NCBI RefSeq assembly: GCF_030269925.1
Contig: NC_085133.1
Span: 4,422,001 to 4,486,000, forward strand
Origin: Bombyx mori
Lineage: Eukaryota > Arthropoda > Insecta > Lepidoptera > Bombycidae
DNA length: 64,000 bases
Direction: 5' to 3'
The position numbers were made by a program, and so were the translations under genes. Shown here one piece after another: positions 54,901 to 64,000 of this stretch; positions within the stretch are counted from its first letter, which is position 1; every line of letters starts with the position of its first letter. The notes beneath the pieces are model-generated. The model saw only the letters and a list, made by a program, of their open reading frames with translations, did no database searches and was not told where the DNA came from.

Positions 54901-55833
54901 ATTAAAATACATATAAACTATAAATAGTATCAGAAATGATACTCCTGAAAGAGTTAAAGATTTAACACCTTCACATCCAAAAAGTGCTTTGCGCAAAATA
55001 CCTGCTGAACGTGAAAACATTACCGCTAAACGTTATTGTTTAGCAGTAATGTAAATGGGGTTGTTCTCCTAATTACGTTTAAAATATACCGTACCTACTT
55101 GTATCCAAATATTTACAAGAACTAAATTGTACTGAATATAATGAAAATTATAATCAAAAACTAGAGTGTATTGAAGCAAAATTTTACGTAATACAAATTA
55201 ATTCGAGGAAAATATTAAACATTTCATGTTAATTATTTAGGATTTCAAGGATAATTAGCAGCTGGTAAAACAAAGAAGAGAAAAGGCTGTTTTTGTTACA
55301 GAATTTTGAGACCTAAATTAATACAAAACGTTTTTGGCACAAAGCAGAAAATCATTTTTATTGTTGACAATTTACTTTGTAGTCCTGTTTATTGGAGCTC
55401 ATTTGTTAGTTTATTAGACCGTCCAAATTTATGACAGTCAATCACAAAAAGAGATACGATTTCTATAAGATTTTCAAATAAATTCCCAAAAACGAAAACA
55501 TATGATGAATTTGTCCAAGTCTATTTCTATCTTAGTCCGTTCATTGGTGTAGCAAAGTTATAGGTTAATAAATTGCATGAGATGACCCCCTGAGCAACTT
55601 AATTGTTAATGTAGTTTCCAAAAGAGTAGTAGCATTTGAATATAGCTTTTTTATTTTTTTAAATCAGTCAATCCTGTTTATTAGCATTGTTTTAGTCTTT
55701 ATGGTTTTTGATAACTAGAGATAAATTGCTAATTGTCTGACCACTGAAAGAATATGAACGTTGTAGCTTTTAGGTGATCGTGTATTCGCAATTAATAAAT
55801 CTATTGTTTATTTGACCACTAACGAAAGAGAAT
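51977..55833. other. Long unassigned stretch
   Basis: About 3.9 kb without a supported gene. A small hairpin CTTACAGG/CCTGTAAG is at 53342-53380. A faint module echo (CTCATGTCTCAAGATGGGCGG) is at 54844. Frames are under 80 codons. Confidence 0.5.
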
Positions 55834-55985
55834 TAAATAGCTGTGTCAATTTTGGACAAGTATTGTACATTCACGCTAATCAAATCATCTTCGCAGAGTT
55901 AAAATAAGAAATAAATAGCTGTGTAGATTTTGAACAAATATTGTAAATTGACGCCAGCCAAATCATCTTCGCAGAATTAAAATAA
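55834..55985. repeat. 78-bp tandem duplication, two diverged copies
   Basis: TAAATAGCTGTGT at 55834 and 55912. Both copies end with AAATCATCTTCGCAGAGTTA/AAATCATCTTCGCAGAATTA plus AAAT. About 15% differences by eye. Confidence 0.8.
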
Positions 55986-56439
55986 ACGAAAAGAATAGTT
56001 AACAACCATTTAATAATGTTACTGAACGATGCGACCTAACCTATTTTCATGGAATATTTAGCAAATAACGACCTCGGGTTAAGTTGCTTACTAAATACCT
56101 AATGTAGTTGGGACGATCCCGGAAAATGCGCGCACTCCTAATTTCACTCATTTGTACGGAATGGAACGAAATTTCGGGTTATTCGGAAAACGTCTAGCGT
56201 TTTAAGGCATGTTTTGGCGTAGTACTGTTTGTGACGACCGCTTTAAAGGAGGACACGTTATGAGTTTGAAAGGCATAACCAGCGAGACTTTGAACCAACG
56301 AGGGTGTGGGTAGCCATTTAATATCGGATAGACATGGTAATCGATGTCAATAATAAAGGAAAATCGTATCGCCAGAAAACTTAGTCCTCTAGAATTCATC
56401 TTTTTCTCGAAGAAGCCTTTGAAGAACTGAAACTGTGTA
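55986..56439. other. Unassigned sequence
   Basis: No supported feature. Confidence 0.45.
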
Positions 56440-56664
56440 CAGTACCAGGCAATAAATATTGCACATCGGTATTTAGGAAGAGACAGTCGTCTAATTTTGT
56501 TTTTGTTGTAGAGCGTTACCTGTGTGCGACGAAACACTAACAATCCGGTATATATGGAAACTAAATGTCAATTAGGTAATGTGCGACAGATATAACGCTC
56601 TACAAAGCAAAAATTAGCCGTCTGTTTCCCACGGTCGATGTGCAATATTTGTCGCCGGGTACTG
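56440..56664. mobile_element. 225-bp Tc1/mariner-type MITE with ~80-bp TIRs
   Basis: The left arm starts CAGTACCAGGCAATAAATAT; the reverse complement of the right end starts CAGTACCCGGCGACAAATAT. The arms match imperfectly to TGTAGAGCGTTA (56507-56518 with 56593-56604). TA flanks both ends (56438-56439, 56665-56666). CAGT termini plus TA duplication are Tc1/mariner hallmarks. No transposase; the centre is about 70 bp. Confidence 0.82.
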
Positions 56665-56667
56665 TAG

Positions 56668-56851
56668 CTTGTTATTGCTTTGATGGCAGAACAAGCTCAG
56701 GACCCACCTGGTGTTAAGTAGTTACCGAAGTATATACAAACAACGTAAATCATCCTCCTTGAGACATCTTTAAATCGAAACGCGTTAGAGCTTTGCGGCA
56801 GAAATAGGAATGGTCGTACCTAACCGCGGGCTCACAAGACCCCCTATCATC
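56668..56851 (-). mobile_element. Degenerate BMC1-like module
   Basis: TTGTTATTGCTTTGATGGCA, CACCTGGTGTTAAGTAGTTA and GCGGCAGAAATAGGAATGG keep module order with deletions. It begins immediately after the MITE's TA. Confidence 0.7.
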
Positions 56852-57364
56852 AAAAAGCTTGCTACACCAGCTTAATTATTCACAGGTGTAAGACGTTCAC
56901 AGGTGCTCGCAGTTACGGTCAGCTGTTAAGACGTTTGTTTATCAGGCCGCAGAGGCTAATGAAAACACTATGACAAATTCTAGGTTATTAGTTTCATACG
57001 TTAAAATCGTAATTGTACTTGTCGCGGGACTCGTTAACGTGAAATTGTGTTTTTGATGTATTAATGCGCATTTGGCGTGCCACCTACCCTCGCGGTTAAT
57101 GTGAGAGGGAACCAACACGGCACCAACGGCGGGCTCACGTATTCGAATAGAAAATTTGATTTATTGCTGTTACAAGGTTGCATGAAACGTTTCTTTTTTT
57201 TTTTAAATCGAGGGTGTATTCCATTTTGTATATATCGGCGATGGTTTTTTTTGTACAGGCTACTTACGTATTTGTACGCGCTTAAGGAACTGACTAAGGA
57301 TGAAAAGAGGACAAACTAGAATTTCTGTGCTGGGGTTTGATAAAAATATATAAAATACACTAAT
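56852..57364. other. Unassigned sequence
   Basis: No supported feature. Confidence 0.45.
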
Positions 57365-57531
57365 GAAGGAAGAGGAAGAGGTAGACCTAAGAAAAAATGG
57401 ATGCATTGCGTGAAAGACGATATGTGTAAGAAGAGAGTCAGCGAAGAAATAATATATAATTGAGGAGTATGGAAGGAGAAAACATGTTGCGCCGATCCCA
57501 GTTGACTGGGAGAAGGACAGGACAATGATAG
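57365..57531 (+). pseudogene. 5'-truncated RTE-like LINE insertion with 13-bp TSD
   Basis: Encodes EGRGRGRPKKKWMHCVKDDM, then an in-frame stop, then GVWKEKTCCADPS and the natural stop. It ends GACAATGATAG. Flanked by AAAATACACTAAT at 57352-57364 and 57532-57544. The exact TSD proves de novo retroposition of a severely truncated copy. Same family as 47112-47450 and 60519-60900. Confidence 0.85.
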
Positions 57532-57627
57532 AAAATACACTAATATGTATCTATGTTATATTTATAGTATTGACTTGTGAACGAGCCCACGACACACCAC
57601 TGGTGGTTTTTACCGGTGGTGGGTTTT

Positions 57628-57862
57628 ACTGGTGGTAGGACCTCTTGGGAGTACGCACGAGTAGGTACCACCACCCCGCCTTTTTCCGCCGTGAAGCAGT
57701 AATGCGTTTCGGTTCGAAGGGTGGGGTAGCAGTTGTAACTATACTGAGACCTTAGAACTTATATCTCGAGGTGGGTGGCGCATTTACGTTATAGATGTCT
57801 ATGGGCTCCAATAACCACTTAACACCAGGTGGGCTGTGAGCTCGTCCATCCATCTAAGCAAT
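57628..57862 (+). mobile_element. BMC1-like module, full 5' end
   Basis: ACTGGTGGTAGGACCTCTTG to CCATCCATCTAAGCAATGC. It lacks the A-rich tail. The start is preceded by a partial repeat of its own first words (ACTGGTGGTTTTTACCGGTG, 57599). Confidence 0.82.
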
Positions 57863-58637
57863 GCAAGCAATCCATGCAAGTGGTTGCCGGTCACAGTACG
57901 AATGTTGCTGCTCATCTTGACATGTAAGGTATCGGTTTTGTCATGTCAATTTTGTCATACAACGCCTGTCTAAATCTTCAAAGTGCCAATATAAATATAA
58001 TGATGGATTATTCGTGATATGCTATCATTAATGAAGGTTCAATTTAATCAGTTTTATGTCTTAAGACATACGAAAATACGTTCAAGTGTCTACCAGGTTA
58101 TGACGAAAAATACCAGACCTCAACGGAGAAAATGAGATGTTGCCTAAATAAGAGAGTAAGAGGAGACGCTAAAAATCCTTTATATTTAAGTTCCTCTTAA
58201 CTCTAGAATTACAACAGTCTCTTATTGCATGGATCCAACGTAAAAATTAGAAATATTTCCTTGAGTGCTTTCATTGGATAACAGAATTCACTATTTCTGA
58301 GTAAAAGCCACGTTTAAATAAATTACAAAGATCAACTTAAAAAACAGAGAAACTAGCCCGACAATGCGAATTGGAAATGAAAGCGGAATAAATCCAATTT
58401 CCTCGTGAAAAGGAAAATATGGTTTCAGTTAAAAATAAAACGCAAGTTACACGAGAATAATTTAAATATAATCATTAATCTAGCTCGGGTGCTTTACTGT
58501 CACAGAACCAGTGTACCGATGGCAAAATAAATATATTTTAAAATATTATAAAAAAAAATATGTTATTATTATTATTTGTTTGCATATTGATTGTTTGGCA
58601 ATTAGCGGTGGTACTCTTACCAGCCGCGACGGGGCAA
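57863..58637. other. Unassigned sequence
   Basis: No supported feature. Confidence 0.45.
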
Positions 58638-58835
58638 TGTAAAGTCGCCGAAACCTGTTTTGTCGGATCCCCGGATTCGCTCTCGGTGCTTTTAGAACCC
58701 TCAAGCACCGGTCACCGACTGAATTAGCCCATAGACACAGCCCAATGAGTTTCTCGCCGAATCTTCACAGTGGTTCGCGATTCCTCTTGCTAGGGCTATT
58801 GTTAGCAAATTCTCTCAAGTTGAGCCCGTGAAGGT
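58638..58835 (+). mobile_element. Bm1-type SINE, internally deleted, with 5' extension
   Basis: Bases 58738-58835 are Bm1 core (AGCCCAATGAGTTTCTCGCC, CTCTTGCTAGGGCTATTGTT) missing the GATCCGGTGGTAGATTC block. The preceding 100 bp (GTCGCCGAAACCTG, CTCAAGCACCGG) run into TAGACACAGCCC as in other copies, and may be an alternative 5' region. Confidence 0.6.
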
Positions 58836-60518
58836 AGACAGATTTGTTTGCTCCAAGCGTCCTACCCAAGTCTTCAGACTACCTGTGTAAACATTGCGTT
58901 TCCGAATGCCGAAATATCAAAAACTCATGAAATGTGGAGCCCATTAAATATAATAATTGAGTCTCTAATATAGAGAGCTGCGAAAGCTTAAAACAATTTG
59001 TAATAAAAGAAAGTTTAATCCTAAAATGTACTCTGTATAACAATATCAATATAATTATTTGTAGCGATCGTTAAGCACAAAAGAAAATATTATATTCTGT
59101 AAAAAACCATTCCAATAAACTAAGAGAAACCTCATTAAACGTAAACTGAAGTAAGGTGAAAAATATCTATTGTGTTCGCCGTGAAAAATGTAGATGGCAT
59201 TTGAAATTCTTATAACAAAACTCCACTTACAAATCAGAATAATGAAAATGACTTTATTTTATTTCTTGAACCTTTTTGTGAATGGCTCCAAATTTTCGAA
59301 AAATATTTTCAGTGACATTTTTTTTTAAGTTCAGTGGGCTGCGATAGTCTGTCTTACTAAACAATTGCTTCATCAGCCCCAGACCCGTTTTTCGTTTCTA
59401 TACTAAGTGCTCGGTAATGGAGACTAGTTTTAGGCATTTTTATTACATTTACTGAAAAACTTTGTTGTTAATAACGCCTGAGTGTAAATGCCTTGAATAA
59501 AGCCTGAGTTTACATGCATTTCGAATCTCTGACACCTGACATGAGTGGATTAAAAAGCGCCTGTCCCTTTGATAAAGCGATTTTTTTGTTATGATAATGT
59601 TATAATAGTAAAATGACCGCGACAGCTGTAAAGTATTCGCAGCCTTGAAAATATTCCATGTAATTAATAAACTATTATATTTATAATAAAAGCGACTCAT
59701 TCGCGAACTCGCGAGAAACCCTAAAAAATACGAACATGTCAATTTCTTATTAGTATCTTTTTAAATTAGCTTCATTTCTATGGCTATGGTATAGTGAGTC
59801 GAAAAATTACATTCGAATTTACTGGGTTATTGTTATTGTTCAATACTCAGTATTACTATCACAAAACTGTTATTGAAATTAGCGCTAACGATCTAATAAA
59901 ACACTCAGAAAAACAAATAAAACTTTGGTTTTTTTTCTGCAGACGATACTTCCCGCTACCAAATTAAAGTGCCTTATTAATAGATCGCAGATATGTCGCT
60001 TTTGTTTTTCCTTACCAGTCTACAGGATTAAATAGAAAATTCAAACAAGCATCGTGGTGCCTCCTATCCTGATTAAAACGACCGGGCTTCACTCGGGAGA
60101 GCCCAAATTAAAATCTTAGAACGCGTGGTTGCCGTCCCAGTGCACAGAACAACGCGCAACCTTAATCAAATGTTTTTTAAAGTTTTCATTTTTAAGTGGA
60201 TTAGTTTCAATAAAATTGGTGATTCGTTTTTAAACGTGTACTCGAATGTACAAAAAATAAACATCGGTGTATGGATTTGCAATTTCAAAATGAAGCACAG
60301 CCACTTTTTTTTTTGTGAATTGACTAACAAAAACAATTTAACAAGAAGTTCATTATTGACTAATAATAATCTAACATAAATCCAGTGCTACAGGTCATCG
60401 AAGATAATTTCAGTGCCACTACTAACTACAATACGATTAAATTTTCAAATTTTATTTAACATCCCACAGCCGCAAACTTAGTTAACATTAATTATTAACA
60501 AGTTATATCAAGTCATCA
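58836..60518. other. Unassigned sequence
   Basis: About 1.7 kb, AT-rich. No gene or repeat recognised. Confidence 0.5.
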
Positions 60519-60900
60519 TTATCCTGCCCTTCTCCCAGTCACCCGGGGTCCGCGCAACATGTTTTCTCCTTCCATACTCTTCTATCATATACTATTTCTT
60601 CGCACACTCCCCTCTTACCCATATAGTCTTTCACGCAATGCATCCATTTCTTCTTAGGTTTACCTCTTCGTCTATATCCACATTCATCCTTTCACATTCA
60701 TAGTTAACATTCTCTTACCAACCTCATTTTCATTTCGTCTCGTCACATGTCCATACCATCCCAAACGCGCACTTCTCAGTCACAGGTGCCACTTTCAGAC
60801 TTCCTCTAACATATTCATTCCGTATTCTATCCATTCTCGTTACTCCACACATCCATCGCACCATTCGTATCTCTGCTGCATTCAATCGCCTTTATTCCGC
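60519..60900 (-). pseudogene. RTE-like LINE C-terminal remnant
   Basis: Colinear with 47139-47790 but without the nested module. Plus strand includes TATCCTGCCCTTCTCCCAGT, GCGCAACATGTTTTCTCCTT and CATCACATGT-type words. Small indels break the frame. It serves as the empty-site reference for the module insertion at 47451. Confidence 0.8.
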
Positions 60901-61383
60901 CACTTTAGTTGTCCAACAAGCTATATCCAACAAAGTAACAAAAAAAATTGAATCACATATATAAAAATTACCTGCCCAGCTATGTTCAGAAATTATCGAC
61001 GATGCTCGATACACTGATCAGCAGTGTGTCGCGTGCTCGAGCGCTATTTGATTAAGATACACTCCTTCGTATCGTTTAAGCGAAATTCTTGCGGTATCAT
61101 ACTCAATACAAAAGTTCCGGCCATTTTGCAATACAGCTACAGCTATTTATATAATGCACGGATACCTTTAAATTTGAATAGCTCCGCTCACCCCAGTGGA
61201 ATTTGAAATCTCCGCGTCCTCGGATTATCTTACCTGGAAAATTCAAAATTGTTTGTTTATTAAAACGTTCGTCAAATACGTGACAAAGAATTTGTAAATT
61301 AATATTTATTTCGAAGTTAAAAACATGTATGATTGACGTGTTTCGTATTAAATCACATTTTGTGACTGCGAATTATGTTTTCC
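60901..61383. other. Unassigned sequence
   Basis: No supported feature. Confidence 0.45.
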
Positions 61384-61563
61384 TGAAGGTTTAAAAGGTA
61401 GATAATTAAGAAAATGCTCGGAATTATATAAAAATAACAATTTTGTTTTCCCTTTGATGTGTCCCCCGTCGGACGGATTCCTTTTGTTAGTTTTAAGTTT
61501 ATTTTATACAAAAGCTTAGGTCTTTTATTTATCGATTTAGGCACTACGAAGTCTGTCAGCTAG
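61384..61563 (+). mobile_element. Helitron, family A, 5'-truncated
   Basis: Begins inside the element (GAAGGTTTAAAAGGTAGATA) and ends GTCTGTCAGCTAG then T, with GCCGGG lost near the end. The 5' 110 bp are absent. Confidence 0.8.
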
Positions 61564-61597
61564 TAATCTTATAAAAATATCTTTGCCAGGAGCAAGG

Positions 61598-61813
61598 GAT
61601 GTGGTGGTGCAATAGTTAGTGCTCACGACTGTCGTGCCGAGGGTCGTGGGTTCGATTCCCACATCGGACAAACTTTGTATGGCTCTTTGTCTGTGTGTTT
61701 ATTATCTATTTATGTAAATATTTATACATATATAAGTATGTTTATCAGTCTCTGGTGCCCATAAAACAGAGAATCCTAAATTGGGGTCGGATGACCATGC
61801 GTGATTTTTTCCC
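61598..61813 (+). mobile_element. tRNA-derived SINE
   Basis: Head with A-box-like TGGTGCAATAGTTAGTGC and B-box GGGTTCGATTCCC (about 61648). An AT-rich middle follows, then TGGGGTCGGATGACCATGCG. The ends of the head do not pair as an acceptor stem, so it is not a tRNA gene. It resembles 36361-36617 in plan but differs in tail. Confidence 0.75.
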
Positions 61814-61934
61814 AGCTATTATTAATATAATAATTAAGGTGTAAGACAATAATAAGATCTATCTAAGTGGACAATGGAACAGAAAAATATTACTAACGTA
61901 ATAAATCGGGGAATGCAAAAGTCTCAAAAGTCAA

Positions 61935-62227
61935 TCTATATGTATAAAAATGAATTGCTGTTCGTTAGTCTCGCTAAAACTCGAGAGCGGCTGGACCGAT
62001 TTGGCTAATTTTGGTCTTGAATTAATTGTGGAAGTCCAGAAAAGGTTTCAAAGGTACATAAATATGAAAATTCTAGGAATTAAATAAAAATAACAATTTT
62101 GATTTTCCTTTGATATGCCCCCCCCCGTCGGACGGATTCCTTTTGTTTGTTTTAAGTTTATTTTATACAAAAGTTTAGGTCTTTTATTTATCGATTGAGG
62201 CACTACAAAGTTTTCCGGGTCAACTAG
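61935..62227 (+). mobile_element. Helitron, family A (293 bp)
   Basis: A|TCTATATGTATAAAAATGAA start and CCGGGTCAACTAG|T end (CTAG 62224-62227). Full length. Contains a C7 run (62119-62125 region) where relatives have five. Confidence 0.85.
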
Positions 62228-62398
62228 TGTAAAATAATTACTAATTACGTTATTATCCAAATTTGTGAGCACCAACCGTTCTATACCTTTACACGCATTT
62301 TTCGTCAACGGCATATGTCGATAAAAGTTTAAATTTCGTAAAAGCTCAATAAAAGCTCATATTTATTTGTGTGGAGAGATAGATTATACGACAAAATT

Positions 62399-62589
62399 AG
62401 TAATTAGGCAAATTATAATTTTGCGGGCTTGATTTTTTTACACGATGTTATTCCTTCACCGTGGAAGTCGATCGTGATCATTTGTTAAGTACATATTTCA
62501 TTAGATTGGTACCCGTCTGCGGGATTCGAACACCGGTGCATCACTCGACACGTATGCACCGGACGTCTTATCCTTTAGGCCACGACGAC
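62399..62589 (-). mobile_element. Composite-SINE head without the BMC1-like module
   Basis: Matches the tRNA-like head and middle of 20489-20681 (GCGGGATTCGAACACCGG, CCTTTAGGCCACGACGAC). It stops at the exact place where the module begins in that copy. The 9-bp stem is intact (62533-62541 with 62554-62562) with a different 12-nt loop. Confidence 0.8.
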
Positions 62590-63218
62590 GTCGCATTTTA
62601 AGACACCCAAAGAAAATAGGAAGGTAATGTAATATTCTAGATTACACTATTTGCTATTATAAAATTCTAAATTGTTATATGTAATATATTCCTTAATTCA
62701 TACATTCGTGAAATATACGATCACTTATAATATACATCAGACCTATTCCTAGATTCATGTTCAATAATAAAATAAACAGGGCATCTCACGTAGCGCAGTG
62801 TTCATTAATTGTCCTGGGAATGTGACGGGAAGTCCTTGAGTGAATTATCGGCGTTCGTGTCATGTATATTAAAGTCCATAGCTTTGTAGAAACAATAAGC
62901 CCTGATTGTAGTTGAGAACGAATGTTTTACAACGATCTTCGCTTCTTGTGACCACGTTATAGATTGGATAACATCAGGGAATTATTTATTATGTAAGAAA
63001 AAAAAAGATAACAATTTGTTTTACCTTAACATTGTTTTTAGAGTTACGTCGGTAGTTTATCGGATGAAACTATATTTATATATTTCACAATTTGCACTTT
63101 TGTGAAGTTTCTGATATGGTACCCTCAGCGCAAGGGGTAGAGGTTTTTTAACCAACAGTCTTCGTTGACGTCGTCAACATCGCATGATTTAACTATCTCT
63201 CTCTCTTCGATCGGTTCC
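62590..63218. other. Unassigned sequence
   Basis: No supported feature. Confidence 0.45.
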
Positions 63219-63380
63219 TCACTGCTGAGGATCGTGACTCCGTCCGATTTCGTCAACCAACTGTCTCCATCGATCCCGCCCTGCAGCCCGGTGGAGTGCG
63301 TCGCTGATAGGTATTCCCAGTTCCTCCGCTATTTGGTCCGACCATCGTTTGGGACCTCTACCCCTAGGCCTTTTTTCCTC
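63219..63380 (-). pseudogene. C-terminal remnant of an RTE-like LINE ORF
   Basis: Minus frame reads KRPRGRGPKRWSDQIAEELG, continues through DALHRAAGRDRWRQLVDEIG and ends SHDPQQ stop (63219-63221). In sense, a (GA)n tract lies just after the stop (plus 63196-63208). Same family as 50938-51056, and related to 35379-35564. Confidence 0.78.
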
Positions 63381-64000
63381 TATTTAACTATAATTGTACA
63401 GTTTATAAACTCTATTTATTACTTTTACTTAAATTATCTTATTATATATTTTACTAAAGTCATATACGAAGCCATTAAAAATCGAATTAATAAAATAATT
63501 AGGATTTCGTAACGCCGTTCACGCTTCAAAATCTCATCTGAGATTAATAAAAATTTTATCGTCCCGCCAACTCACCACGGCCATTTTGTTTGCCGAGATA
63601 TTAATTCAAAATGGCCGCTGTTAAACCTCGTGGTTACGCGGCAATGTCCTTAATGAGAGAACATTAAATTTCCTCCTGAAATGGTTATTGGAATGTTAAT
63701 TTTTTTTTATACATCTGTATACAACAATTTCATTACTTTTTTACGTATTTATTGTTGAGATTTATGATCGCATATAACCAAACATACAGACATAATCTTT
63801 TGAAAATTCATAAAGCTTTCCTGATGCCATAAACATATGGTGAATTGTAATAAAAACAATCAAAATACGGAAATAGACAGCCGTAATATAATTGTGAATT
63901 TGATTTGGTATTTCAAGGTGAGTGATAAGATTCGAATTGTGGTGTTTACGGTCTCCACCAATCACCAAGATTTAAACAGTTAAAATTCTTACCTACTTGA
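63381..64000. other. Unassigned sequence with an 11-bp inverted repeat
   Basis: CGGCCATTTTG (63578-63588) and CAAAATGGCCG (63607-63617) are perfect inverted copies 18 bp apart. The last 100 bp carry a weak module echo (TTTCAAGGTGAGTGATAAG). No gene. Confidence 0.45.

Noticed and set aside
61598..61670. tRNA gene
   Set aside because: Same reasoning: the B-box is good, but acceptor pairing is absent and a SINE tail follows.

Overview
This is animal nuclear DNA, almost certainly from a silkmoth (Bombyx mori or its wild relative B. mandarina). The DNA is AT-rich and has no bacterial gene architecture. It is packed with repeats that I recognise from memory as Bombyx/lepidopteran: Bm1-type SINEs, the BMC1-like module ending in GCAATAAAA, lepidopteran Helitrons with A|TC...CTAG|T ends, and RTE-like LINE tails. 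Family names come from memory, since no alignment could be run; boundaries, target-site duplications (TSDs) and structures were read directly from the sequence.

I can support no host protein-coding gene. The only long intact reading frame is the 1210-codon polyprotein of a Ty3/Gypsy LTR retrotransposon on the minus strand (30460-34092). The whole element spans 29503-34572 and has identical 361-bp LTRs and a 4-bp TSD. It sits three bases inside the end of an older Helitron. Its Gag is truncated at the N-terminus, its Pol looks complete (protease, RT, RNase H, D-58-D-35-E integrase), and a five-unit tandem repeat lies between pol and the polypurine tract.

Layout. 1-8.3 kb: Bm1 SINEs, BMC1-like modules and LINE tails, including two insertions with clear TSDs (4616-4818 with a 78-nt poly(A), and 6984-7282). 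8.3-15 kb: mostly unassigned DNA with one TAA-flanked MITE (10978-11140) and LINE remnants. 15-23.5 kb: a Helitron-rich stretch, including two Helitrons joined end to end (19428-19847), and a composite tRNA-headed SINE (20233-20681). 23.5-29.3 kb: Bm1 and BMC1-like copies in unassigned sequence. 29.3-34.6 kb: the Gypsy element inside a Helitron. 35-47 kb: a tRNA-derived SINE, further modules, LINE tails and Helitrons. 47-57.5 kb: RTE-like fragments (one carrying a nested module, one with a 13-bp TSD), long unassigned stretches and a Tc1/mariner-type MITE with ~80-bp inverted repeats (56440-56664). 57.5-64 kb: further SINEs, Helitrons and LINE tails.

The window therefore reads as an intergenic or long-intron region shaped by layered transposition. 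The most informative content is the insertion chronology (nests and tandem joins) and the modular SINE structures. I found no evidence of a new host-encoded system.
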